From Actinomycetota bacterium (GTDB lineage Bacteria > Actinomycetota > Actinomycetes > Nanopelagicales > Nanopelagicaceae), in contig JAPLBK010000086.1 in NCBI GenBank assembly GCA_026392775.1, positions 1 to 19,317 of the forward strand: a stretch of 19,317 bases of DNA, read 5' to 3'. How positions within the stretch are numbered: the stretch's first letter is position 1; each line of letters begins with the position of its first letter. The position numbers and the translations under genes are program-made. Positions 8,167 through 15,468 of this stretch are shown one piece after another. The notes below the pieces were generated by a model, which was not told the origin of the DNA, searched no databases, and was given only the letters and a program-made list of their open reading frames with translations.

Positions 8167-9243
8167 ATGGAGATGACGTCACAACGAGGTATTCACCGGG
8201 TTAGTCCTGCGTGCGCAATCCCTGATTTAGCGGGAGAAATCACATCGGCCCTGGCTGGTACTGGCCCAGCTTTAGGTCTTGGCGAAGTTCGATCAACGAA
8301 GGCCCCTTCACATATTGCATTAGTAATTGGCACCAGCGGCACTACAGGAATGAGCAAAGAGGTTGCTTTTACAGCCTCTGCATTACTTTCATCAGCTCGT
8401 GCATCAAATAAATTCTTAGGAGCAAAACCTGGACAGCAATGGTCTTTATTCTTGCCACTAACACATATAGCTGCAGTGAATGTGATTATTCGGTCGATGG
8501 AGCTCGGAACCCTTCCCATTGATTTGCGTGAACATCAAGGCAAATATCCAAAAGTTGATTTCACATCAATTGTCCCAACTCAGCTATTTCGTGCACTCAA
8601 TAATGATGAGCGTCTACTACGCCATCTGCAAAGTGCAAAGGCTGTCTTAGTTGGTGGTGCTGCACTATCACCAGCTCTAAGCCAGCAAGCAGTAACTGCT
8701 GGCATTAATGTTGTTGAAACTTATGGAATGACTGAAACTTCTGGGGGTTGTATTTACAACGGTCAAGCAATTGAAGGTGTTGAGTATTCACTCAATGAAA
8801 AATCCTTAGTTCAAATCCGTGGATCAGTGATGTCAGAGACTTATCTGAACGCCCCTGAGCTATACACACTCAGTGATGGTTGGTTTATTACAAATGATCT
8901 TGGTGAAGTTATTGATGGCAAGCTTCATATCCTGGGACGTGCCGATGATGTCATCATCTCAGGCGGAGAAAATGTCTCACTCACCGCTATTGAAGCAACA
9001 CTTTCAATTCGATATCCAGAGATTGAGTTTGCGGCCTTTGCAGTCAATGACATTCAATGGGGCCATGCGCTACATCTAGCTGTGGTTGGCCAGATTAGTG
9101 AGAGTGAAATAGATCAATATTTGGAAGCCGCACTTGGCGTAGCTTCGAAGCCAAAAGGAATTCATCACCTAGAGCAGCTACCCTTACTCGGTATCGGCAA
9201 AGTCGATCGCAAAGCCCTTGCGAAAATGGTGGGACATGAATAA
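8167..9243 (+). CDS. menE: o-Succinylbenzoate-CoA ligase
   Basis: MenE activates o-succinylbenzoate with ATP and CoA, supplying the MenB substrate. It belongs to the ANL (acyl-CoA synthetase) superfamily. Visible motifs are the P-loop IGTSGTTGMSKEV at about 54-66, ETYGMTETSGG at about 184-194, the hinge block GRADDVIISGGEN at about 257-269 and the catalytic lysine K345 in LLGIGKVDRKAL. At 358 residues it is about 90 shorter than E. coli MenE and starts just before the P-loop. This is the compact form found in actinobacteria (M. tuberculosis MenE has a similar length). GGGGG sits just upstream of the ATG. It overlaps menA by 8 bp and so heads a menE-menA-PLDc_N operon. Confidence 0.93.
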   Translation: MEMTSQRGIHRVSPACAIPDLAGEITSALAGTGPALGLGEVRSTKAPSHIALVIGTSGTTGMSKEVAFTASALLSSARASNKFLGAKPGQQWSLFLPLTHIAAVNVIIRSMELGTLPIDLREHQGKYPKVDFTSIVPTQLFRALNNDERLLRHLQSAKAVLVGGAALSPALSQQAVTAGINVVETYGMTETSGGCIYNGQAIEGVEYSLNEKSLVQIRGSVMSETYLNAPELYTLSDGWFITNDLGEVIDGKLHILGRADDVIISGGENVSLTAIEATLSIRYPEIEFAAFAVNDIQWGHALHLAVVGQISESEIDQYLEAALGVASKPKGIHHLEQLPLLGIGKVDRKALAKMVGHE

Positions 9244-10084
9244 ATGGATTCTTGGTGCGCGCCATCGCACATTGCCCGCAGCAATTGCACCTGTCGTAGT
9301 TGCAACGGCATTAGCTGGTAGTGATTGGAACTGGATTCGAGCAGCCCTAGCGCTCATGGTGGGAGTCTGGCTTCAGATTGGCGTTAACTACGCTAACGAT
9401 TATTCAGATGGCGTAAAGGGTAGCGATGCTAATCGCATTGGGCCCACTCGTTTAGTTGCAAGTGGTTTAGCAACGGCTGCGCAAGTAAAGCGGGCAGCAT
9501 TCTTATCTTTTGGCATCGCCGCCATTGCTGGAATCTGGCTTTCACTACTGAGTTCTCAATGGTTACTGGTTGTGGGTGCTGCAGCCATTGCTGCAGCATG
9601 GGGTTACACCGGTGGAAAGAATCCATATGGCTATAGCGGTTTGGGTGAGGTTTCAGTCTTTATATTCTTTGGTTTAACTGCAACGGTTGGTACTTACTAT
9701 GCACAAACCGGTCAGATCACTGCCCTTAGTGTTTTGTGCGCCGTGCCTATGGGCGCTCTTGCTTGTGCAATCTTGGCAGTTAACAATTTACGTGATCGTG
9801 CTCAAGATGAATTAGTCGGAAAGCGAACTCTTGCCGTAAGACTAGGTGACTCGAATGCACGAAAAGGCTTTGTAGTTTTGCTAGCTATCGCGCACGTGAG
9901 CGCACTAGCAACTTTAATGCCAGAGTCTTTGCTGACTCTGGCGGTACTTCCATTAACGCTCTCCCTTTCACGCTCTGTTATCTCTGGCACATCTGGGGAG
10001 GCCCTTATTCCGCTACTGGGTAAAACTGGCAAACTGCAAATGTTTTTTGGGGCGCTCTTTGCACTAGCTCTAGCGATACAATAA
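9236..10084 (+). CDS. menA: 1,4-Dihydroxy-2-naphthoate polyprenyltransferase
   Basis: MenA is a UbiA-family membrane enzyme that attaches the polyprenyl chain to DHNA, forming demethylmenaquinone. The 282-residue protein has about eight or nine hydrophobic helices and both Mg-diphosphate motifs: NDYSDGVKGSD at about 54-64 with the following RIGPTRLVASG, and NNLRDRAQDELVGKRTLAVRLGD at about 183-205. The frame is open upstream to 9218. The ATG at 9236 is preferred because MNKWILGARHRTLPAAIAP matches usual MenA N-termini and GGTGGG precedes it. The start lies inside the end of menE (8-bp overlap). A perfect hairpin (9-bp stem, 6-nt loop) lies within the gene at 9919-9942. Confidence 0.94.
   Translation: MNKWILGARHRTLPAAIAPVVVATALAGSDWNWIRAALALMVGVWLQIGVNYANDYSDGVKGSDANRIGPTRLVASGLATAAQVKRAAFLSFGIAAIAGIWLSLLSSQWLLVVGAAAIAAAWGYTGGKNPYGYSGLGEVSVFIFFGLTATVGTYYAQTGQITALSVLCAVPMGALACAILAVNNLRDRAQDELVGKRTLAVRLGDSNARKGFVVLLAIAHVSALATLMPESLLTLAVLPLTLSLSRSVISGTSGEALIPLLGKTGKLQMFFGALFALALAIQ
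9919..9942. repeat. Intragenic perfect inverted repeat in menA
   Basis: GCCAGAGTC at 9919-9927 and GACTCTGGC at 9934-9942 are perfect reverse complements separated by TTTGCT. The RNA would form a 9-bp stem with a 6-nt loop. No T-run follows on either side, so it is not a standard intrinsic terminator. It lies in the last fifth of menA, in a loop and helix region of the protein. Confidence 0.6.
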
Positions 10085-10088
10085 TCCC

Positions 10089-10352
10089 ATGGCCAGATTC
10101 ATTATTCTTTTTCTTGTCTTTGGTGTCACTATCTATGCGCTAATAGATTGTGCTCGCAAAGATGATTCAGAGATTAAAGCCTTGCCAAAATGGGGATGGT
10201 TATTAGTAATAATTCTTATTGGTCCACAGGTGTTAGCTATCGGCCCTATTGCTTATTTAATTGCTGGAAGAAAACGTAAAGGTGGAGGACGTAAACCTAA
10301 GCGTCGCATCTTGCCGCCAGATGATGATCCTGATTTCTTGAGAAAGCTTTAA
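10089..10352 (+). CDS. Small membrane protein with PLDc_N (PLD nuclease N-terminal) domain
   Basis: This 87-residue protein has two membrane helices, about residues 3-20 and 35-57, joined by a short charged loop (CARKDDSEIKALPKWGW). A basic tail (GRKRKGGGRKPKRR) follows, then an acidic end (DDDPDF). This is the layout of the PLDc_N family, in which D-C/A-x(n)-LPK-W-W/G between two helices is typical, although no phospholipase catalytic HKD motif is present. The domain's function is unknown. It starts 4 bp after the menA stop and is probably cotranscribed with menE-menA, suggesting a role at the membrane near quinone synthesis or respiration (inference only). It ends 3 bp from the convergent ccsB stop. 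Confidence 0.8.
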   Translation: MARFIILFLVFGVTIYALIDCARKDDSEIKALPKWGWLLVIILIGPQVLAIGPIAYLIAGRKRKGGGRKPKRRILPPDDDPDFLRKL

Positions 10353-10355
10353 CCT

Positions 10356-11249
10356 CTATAAACCGGAGTACGTGTGTTTTCCTGTGCCCCAGATGTTTAC
10401 GTATACGTAATTAAATAGAAATGTAGAACCAGCAAATAAGCACAACCATGCTGCTTTGCGACCGCGCCAGCCAACTGTTACCCGCGCATGTAGATATGCC
10501 GCATATGCCACCCAGGTAATAAATGCCCACGTCTCTTTTGGATCCCAGCCCCAATAACGTCCCCAAGCACTTTCGGCCCAAATGGCACCGGCAATAACTG
10601 AAAATGTCCATAGCGGAAATACAAAAGCAACAAGGCGATATGAAAGTTGATCTAGAGCTTCAAGTGAAGGCAGACGCTTTGCCCAGGAAGTTCTTTCACC
10701 ACGAGACTCCATGGCATCTAAATAGAGATAAGCAACAGCAATAGCGTTTGCTAACAAGAAAACACCGCCAGAGATAATTGCTGTAGAGACGTGAATGACT
10801 AACCACGTTGACTTAAGTGCTGGAACTAGAGGTGCACTAGGGCGATAGAGAACTGCAACGGCTGTTCCCAGCGTTAGTAGTACTGCGATTGAAACCAATA
10901 ATCCCAACCAGCGAAGATTATGCTTACGAAGAGCAACAAGGTATGCACCAGAAAATGCCAATGCACCTGTAATAGAAAACTCATACATGTTGCCCCATGG
11001 CACTCGACTGGCCGAGACCCCACGTGCAACGACACCAGCAAATAGTAAAACAAAACCCAAAATCATCATTGCGGTTGCAACACGAGCAACTTTTTCTGTG
11101 CGCTTGTAGTCAATATTCTTTTTTGAATCTTCAGTCGTCACACGAACCGCCCAAGCAGTTTCAAACGCGTGAGCAATAAATGACAAGGCGTAGAGCGCCA
11201 TTGATGAATAGACAAGGTAATTAGAGAGATAAGCCCAGTTACGTGACAT
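10356..11249 (-). CDS. ccsB: Cytochrome c biogenesis protein of the CcsA/ResC family (called CcsB in actinobacteria)
   Basis: With ResB this protein forms the system II haem lyase, which carries haem across the membrane and attaches it to CxxCH motifs of apocytochromes. The 297-residue protein has about eight membrane helices and the diagnostic haem-binding WWD segment, WGRYWGWDPKETWAFITW, at about 229-246. Candidate haem-ligand histidines flank it at H153 and H254, with H27 in the first helix. It is somewhat shorter than typical (about 320), mainly at the N-terminus and in loops. It is the last gene of the ccs operon; its ATG directly abuts the resB stop. Naming varies: TIGR-style annotation calls this family CcsB, while mycobacterial literature uses CcsA (Rv0529). 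Confidence 0.93.
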   Translation of the reverse strand: MSRNWAYLSNYLVYSSMALYALSFIAHAFETAWAVRVTTEDSKKNIDYKRTEKVARVATAMMILGFVLLFAGVVARGVSASRVPWGNMYEFSITGALAFSGAYLVALRKHNLRWLGLLVSIAVLLTLGTAVAVLYRPSAPLVPALKSTWLVIHVSTAIISGGVFLLANAIAVAYLYLDAMESRGERTSWAKRLPSLEALDQLSYRLVAFVFPLWTFSVIAGAIWAESAWGRYWGWDPKETWAFITWVAYAAYLHARVTVGWRGRKAAWLCLFAGSTFLFNYVYVNIWGTGKHTYSGL

Positions 11250-12719
11250 TTATTTCCCTCCCTTTAACTTCGCTATAAAATCTGCCATTTCAACATCTAA
11301 ACCTGGAGCATTATTTTTAGCTAACCCTGCAACTTCTACCGACTTACCAACACGAATCCAGATTCGGCGGCGTCTTGTAAACAGTGATGCAAGCAAGCCA
11401 AGGATGGCAACAATACCGCCGAGAAGCGCATAGTTCTTCCCAGGATCATTGACTATCTCAATATTGACCCACTGAAGATATCCCTCAAAAGTTATTGAAC
11501 CTTGCGGGTATGTAAAAGTCTCACCTGGCTTTAATGATTTAAGGCCCACCTGGCTCATCTTTGATGTATCCATCCGATAAACAGATTGTGGAACTCCACT
11601 ATCGAGACCTAAATCACCAATCCATGCAGATAACAAAAGTCGTGGGTCTAGCGCTTCAGGGAAAACACTCACTGCGCCATCTGCACCACTGCGGGCATAT
11701 GTGGGAACAAATGAGCCTACGAATCCGATTTGTGGATCTGCATCTGGAACTTTAATGGCACCGATTGATCGCAAGTTTGAATCCTGTGGCAAAAACGGCA
11801 CAGGCCCTTGCATTGCCACATTGCCCTTTGAATCTCTCACAGTCACAACAGGTGAATAACCATTTGCTTGTAAATAAACATTGGTATTTCCTAATTTCAA
11901 AGGTGAGTTCACTTTAATTGTGCGCAGCTCAGATTGCTTTAAATCACCTTCAGCAAAATTCACGTTAAGGGTGTAATCCTCAGGCGCACTAGTAACAATA
12001 TTGTATTTTGCCGTGAATTTATCAATTGTTATTGCAAAATCAGGAAGATTCTTTTCACCAAATAGTTTGCCGTATTGGAGTGAGTCATAGCTAGTAGTTG
12101 TGTTCACGAAACGCTCACCCACATTAAGAATTGCCATTCCACGCATACCAAACAGAGAGCTAAATGAGATTCCTAGTAAAACAAGTATGAGCGCCAAGTG
12201 AAAAAATAGGTTCCCGCTCTCTCGCATGAATCCTTTTTCTGCTGAGATGGTCCCATCTTTTTCTAGCACTCTAAAGCGCTTTGATTTAAACCATGCACGG
12301 GCTTTGTCTAACTCATCGCCATGTGCACTCCAAGAGGAGAAATGCTCCATGCGATCAAGATTTTTTGGTGTGGCAGGTGGAAGCGCGCGTGCTGCATGAA
12401 AATGTTCAAATGTTCTAGGTAGAACGCAGCCGATGAGTGAGATAAAGAGCAAGATATAAATTGCACTAAACCATGGAGATCCATAAACATCAAAGAGTGA
12501 GAACTGATCCATCCATCTAGAAAGCCCAGGTGAGTTCTTGAAGTATTCACCTACTTTGATGGGGTTTTGTGTGCGCTGGGGAATAAGTGAACCAGGTATC
12601 GATGCAACGCCAAGTAATAGTAAAAGAATGAGTGCTGTGCGCATACTTGTTATTTGACGCCAGCCATAACGAAGCAGGCCAACGCTTCCAAGCTCAGGGA
12701 CTTGTATCTCTTGGCTCAT
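11250..12719 (-). CDS. resB: Cytochrome c biogenesis protein ResB
   Basis: ResB is the partner of the CcsA/ResC protein in system II cytochrome c synthesis and is thought to help hold haem and apocytochrome on the outer face. The 489-residue protein has three N-terminal helices (about 27-45, 82-100 and 169-190), a large extracytoplasmic domain of about 235 residues, and a final helix at about 428-448 followed by RRRRIWIRVG and a cytoplasmic tail. The conserved RESGNLFFHLALILVLLG segment includes H174. The length fits actinobacterial ResB (Rv0528-like). It is joined without gap to ccdA upstream and ccsB downstream (TAA-ATG at each junction), so the three proteins are likely made in proportion. 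Confidence 0.94.
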   Translation of the reverse strand: MSQEIQVPELGSVGLLRYGWRQITSMRTALILLLLLGVASIPGSLIPQRTQNPIKVGEYFKNSPGLSRWMDQFSLFDVYGSPWFSAIYILLFISLIGCVLPRTFEHFHAARALPPATPKNLDRMEHFSSWSAHGDELDKARAWFKSKRFRVLEKDGTISAEKGFMRESGNLFFHLALILVLLGISFSSLFGMRGMAILNVGERFVNTTTSYDSLQYGKLFGEKNLPDFAITIDKFTAKYNIVTSAPEDYTLNVNFAEGDLKQSELRTIKVNSPLKLGNTNVYLQANGYSPVVTVRDSKGNVAMQGPVPFLPQDSNLRSIGAIKVPDADPQIGFVGSFVPTYARSGADGAVSVFPEALDPRLLLSAWIGDLGLDSGVPQSVYRMDTSKMSQVGLKSLKPGETFTYPQGSITFEGYLQWVNIEIVNDPGKNYALLGGIVAILGLLASLFTRRRRIWIRVGKSVEVAGLAKNNAPGLDVEMADFIAKLKGGK

Positions 12720-13445
12720 TTAAAGCACCGGAATGAAATCAGAGATAAGGGAGCGCATTGAGTTCATCAGCTGGCCCCACAAGCCAGTGACTTCTAGTAA
12801 ACCAATAGCTATGAGAAAGACTCCACCAATTTTTGAAATCAAACCTCCGCGTTTGACTAAATACTTACGCAGTTTCTCTGATCGGTCTAAGAAAACACCT
12901 GAAGCTATAAAGGGTAGACCTAATCCTAAACAATAACCCAGAGACAAAAATGCTCCGCGTGATGCACTTGATTCTTGAAAAGCTAAAGTTTGAACCGCGG
13001 CTAATGTTGGACCTATACATGGTGTCCAGCCCACACCAAAGAGAAATCCTAAAATTGGTGCGCCGATTAATCCGCCATTTGTTTTAATTCTGGGACGAAA
13101 TGTTGGGGCGAAAGGGAATTTACCAAGAAATATAAAACCAAGAAATATCGTGGTCAAACCTAGAACTCTGGAAATGAAATCTTCATTTGCAACTAAGCGG
13201 TTGCCTAAGCCACCAAAAATTGCACCGAATGAAATGAATACAACGCTAAATCCAAGGACAAATAGAATTGAACCGAGAAATACTTTGCCACGATTTAGTG
13301 AAAAGCCCGCAGCAAAGGACAAGTAACCCGGAACAAGTGGCAATACGCAGGGAGAAAGAAAAGAAATTACACCTGCAATAAAAGCCACCGGCAGCGCCGT
13401 AATGAGAAATCCGCTCATGATTTGTTCTACGAAAATATCTTTCAT
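12720..13445 (-). CDS. ccdA: Cytochrome c biogenesis protein CcdA (thiol-disulfide reductant carrier)
   Basis: CcdA passes electrons from cytoplasmic thioredoxin across the membrane to an outer thioredoxin-like protein that keeps apocytochrome cysteines reduced. The 241-residue protein has six predicted helices and both redox cysteines in their conserved settings: C33 in SFLSPCVLPLVPGYLSF and C143 in GVGWTPCIGPTLAAV. Its ATG overlaps the preceding thioredoxin gene stop (ATGA), with GAGTGG upstream as ribosome site. An in-frame ATG nine codons later is possible. The direct neighbour, a membrane-anchored thioredoxin, is its expected partner. Confidence 0.95.
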   Translation of the reverse strand: MKDIFVEQIMSGFLITALPVAFIAGVISFLSPCVLPLVPGYLSFAAGFSLNRGKVFLGSILFVLGFSVVFISFGAIFGGLGNRLVANEDFISRVLGLTTIFLGFIFLGKFPFAPTFRPRIKTNGGLIGAPILGFLFGVGWTPCIGPTLAAVQTLAFQESSASRGAFLSLGYCLGLGLPFIASGVFLDRSEKLRKYLVKRGGLISKIGGVFLIAIGLLEVTGLWGQLMNSMRSLISDFIPVL

Positions 13446-13987
13446 TCGCCACTCACCCGCTCAATTAAATCTGTAAGAGAGGCAACAGTGATTGCGCCAG
13501 ATATACGTGCGGCGACTTTGCCAGCCTTATCTATCACTACCGTTGTAGGAATTGCATTTGCTGCAAGTGAGCCCTTAAAGCCAATAAGTAAGGAATCATC
13601 AATAAGTGTTGGATATGGGAGTGAAAAACGTCTCTGGAAAGCCTCAGCAGTTGCAGGATTATCACGGGTCAAAATTCCTATAAAGGCAACCTCACTATAT
13701 TTATTTGCAAGAGCAACAAGTGCGGGTGCTTCTGCTCTGCATGGTGAACACCACGATGCCCAAACATTTACGACTGCTACCTTGCCAACTTCAAATCTAT
13801 AGTTCGTACCAGATAAAGTCATTCCAAACAGCGGTGGTGCTTCGATTCTCTTTTCTGGATCAATGTAAGTCATAGAGCCATTTCCAGAAACAAAAGATTC
13901 TTGCGAGCTCGAACTTCCACCACCTCCACAGGAAGTGAGCAACAGCGCAATAGCCACAAGAACTAGGGCTTTAAATCCTGATTTCAT
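13442..13987 (-). CDS. TlpA/ResA-like thioredoxin lipoprotein (CcsX-type)
   Basis: This extracytoplasmic thioredoxin-fold protein should reduce apocytochrome c cysteines using electrons from CcdA. The protein (181 residues from the ATG at 13987) starts with a lipoprotein signal: a basic N-terminus, a hydrophobic run and the lipobox LLTSC with the lipidated cysteine at about residue 20. A Gly/Ser linker follows. The active site is WASWCSPC with C80 and C83, and AIPTTVVIDKAGKV carries the conserved cis-proline. The frame also opens one codon earlier at TTG, but the ATG forms a TGATG junction with the upstream gene stop. The context equals mycobacterial Rv0526 (CcsX), and Bacillus ResA is the better studied relative. 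Confidence 0.9.
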   Translation of the reverse strand: MKSGFKALVLVAIALLLTSCGGGGSSSSQESFVSGNGSMTYIDPEKRIEAPPLFGMTLSGTNYRFEVGKVAVVNVWASWCSPCRAEAPALVALANKYSEVAFIGILTRDNPATAEAFQRRFSLPYPTLIDDSLLIGFKGSLAANAIPTTVVIDKAGKVAARISGAITVASLTDLIERVSGE

Positions 13988-14610
13988 CAATTCTTCTTTG
14001 GTAATAAATGCCGTGCTGGTTCAGAGTATGTAAGACCTGAGATTAATCCTTCATCATCAAAATGGACACTTGTGACAGAGGCGAGTGAGCACTCACGACG
14101 GCGTGGGTCATGTAGCAATCTGCGATTCTCAATTGCACTTCTTAGAATCCAAATTGGCAGTTGATGTGAAACAACAATTGCATCTTTGCCATTAGCTGCA
14201 TCGCGTGCAGCAAAGATTGCAGCCAGCATTCGATTGATTTGTTCCTCATATGGTTCGCCCCATGATGGTCTCCATGGGTTCCACAAGTGAGGCCATGAAG
14301 ATGGATGCTTCAAAATACCATCACCAACACCAAAAGGTTTTCCTTCAAAAACATTTGCCGCTTCAATTAGACGCTCATCAGTTGTAATTGCAATGTTATG
14401 AGCAGCAGCTATTGGAGCTGCTGTTTCTTGGGCCCGCTGCAACGGGGAAACATGCAAAGCGCCTAGATCAATGGTGCGAGACCAATCGCCCAATGTATTT
14501 GCCATTTCTTGCCCACGCACAGAAAGACCCCAGCCGGGTTGGCGGCCATAGAGAATCTTGTTGGGATTTTCTACTTCACCGTGGCGCAGGACATGGACAG
14601 TTGAACTCAT
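13987..14610 (-). CDS. Histidine phosphatase (phosphoglycerate mutase) family protein
   Basis: This is a branch-1 histidine phosphatase. The 207-residue protein has the catalytic LRHGE at about 8-12 with H10 as phospho-acceptor, R59 in HVSPLQRAQETA, the acid-base candidate E83 in DERLIEAANVFEGKPFG, and the second histidine H149 in VVSHQLP. Its substrate cannot be told from the sequence; glycolytic mutase is unlikely because the canonical GRLSPLG-type context is replaced. The frame is open to 14667, but that would overlap the divergent gene, and MSSTVHVLRHGE is the normal family N-terminus. It leads the ccs operon and overlaps the thioredoxin gene by 1 bp. A homologue occupies the same place in mycobacteria (Rv0525), so a link to cytochrome maturation is conserved but unexplained. 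Confidence 0.88.
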   Translation of the reverse strand: MSSTVHVLRHGEVENPNKILYGRQPGWGLSVRGQEMANTLGDWSRTIDLGALHVSPLQRAQETAAPIAAAHNIAITTDERLIEAANVFEGKPFGVGDGILKHPSSWPHLWNPWRPSWGEPYEEQINRMLAAIFAARDAANGKDAIVVSHQLPIWILRSAIENRRLLHDPRRRECSLASVTSVHFDDEGLISGLTYSEPARHLLPKKN

Positions 14611-14660
14611 AGGTAAAGCATAAAGCGTCCTAATTGATGCAACTTCGTTAAGGTAGTGAC
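14611..14660. promoter_or_regulatory. Divergent promoter region between the ccs operon and the HAD phosphatase gene
   Basis: This is the longest non-coding gap in the window (50 bp). It lies between two divergent starts and must carry or border promoters for the five-gene ccs operon on minus and the HAD gene on plus. AAGG sits 8 nt before the plus-strand ATG. On minus, TTGCAT and TATGCT resemble promoter hexamers, but only 14 nt separate them, so no promoter is claimed. Confidence 0.35.
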
Positions 14661-15428
14661 ATGGCACTCACCGCTAAGCGAGCAGCCTTTTTTGATGTAG
14701 ATAACACCCTGATTCGTGGCTCAACCCTCTACTTCCTGGGTAAGGGTATGTATCAGCGTGGATATTTCACAAAGAAGGATATTTCCCGATTCGTTTTGGC
14801 CAACCTTAGATTTCGTCTCACAGGTAAAGAAAATAAAGAAGAGATCAAACGTTTTCAAGATGCTGCCACAGATTTTATTGGTGGTCACAGCGTTGAAGAC
14901 ATAGAAAAGATCGCTCAAGAGATTTACGATCAATATGTTTCACCAGCACTTTGGCAAGGAACAATCGATATTGCCCAAAAGCATTTATCGGCAGGTGAAG
15001 ACGTATGGCTGGTGACTGCCGCTCCTGAAGACATGGCAGTGCTCATTGCAAAGAGATTAGGTTTTACTGGCGCACTGGGTAGCAAAGCTGAAACAAAAGA
15101 TGGCAAATACACGGGTGCGATGCTTGGACTGCTACTACATGGAAAAGAAAAAGCTGTTGCCGTTCGTGAACTAGCTCAGCAAAAGAGTTTAAACCTTGAT
15201 GATTGTTATTCATATTCAGATAGTCATAATGATTTTCCATTACTGCAATGTGTAGGTCACCCATCAGCGATTAATCCAGATGCGATTTTGTCATTACGAG
15301 CAATGGCTGAAGGTTGGCCAATTCATGACTTTCGCCGTGCCCGCCATTTAGCCAAGATTGTCTCCCCCGTCGTTGTCAGAGTTGCTGCCCTAGGAACTTG
15401 GTTGACTCCGCGTGGAAAGCGACGTTGA
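14661..15428 (+). CDS. HAD-IB family phosphatase (SerB1-like)
   Basis: This haloacid dehalogenase-type phosphatase is of subfamily IB, related to actinobacterial SerB1 and CicA proteins. The 255 residues hold all four motifs: D12 and D14 in FFDVDNTLIRGS (nucleophile and acid-base), T119 in WLVTAAP, a lysine (K162 or K164) in HGKEKA, and D187/D191 in YSDSHNDFPLL. A helical cap of about 80 residues (21-100) lies between motifs I and II. The C-terminus has a basic, partly hydrophobic tail (KIVSPVVVRVAALGTWL then RGKRR) that may touch the membrane. The substrate is uncertain: phosphoserine is the usual guess, but members of this subfamily also act on other phosphomonoesters. It has its own start, divergent from the ccs operon, and a 40-bp gap follows it. 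Confidence 0.88.
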   Translation: MALTAKRAAFFDVDNTLIRGSTLYFLGKGMYQRGYFTKKDISRFVLANLRFRLTGKENKEEIKRFQDAATDFIGGHSVEDIEKIAQEIYDQYVSPALWQGTIDIAQKHLSAGEDVWLVTAAPEDMAVLIAKRLGFTGALGSKAETKDGKYTGAMLGLLLHGKEKAVAVRELAQQKSLNLDDCYSYSDSHNDFPLLQCVGHPSAINPDAILSLRAMAEGWPIHDFRRARHLAKIVSPVVVRVAALGTWLTPRGKRR

Positions 15429-15468
15429 TTAACCCTTAAACGCTAAATGCCAGTAATGTAGGCAAGTT

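Noticed and set aside
9576..9600. Repeated CTGCAG-type inverted repeat in menA
   Set aside because: It encodes an alanine-rich membrane helix (GAAAIAAAW). The repeat follows from GCT/GCA codons and the palindromic CTGCAG.
10397..10410. 14-bp perfect palindrome TTACGTATACGTAA
   Set aside because: It lies in the ccsB coding sequence for Asn-Tyr-Val-Tyr-Val-Asn. About one palindrome of this length is expected by chance in a window of this size.
14611..14667. Extended N-terminus of the histidine phosphatase from 14667
   Set aside because: It would overlap the divergent HAD start and adds 19 residues not seen in the family; MSSTVHVLRHGE begins normally.
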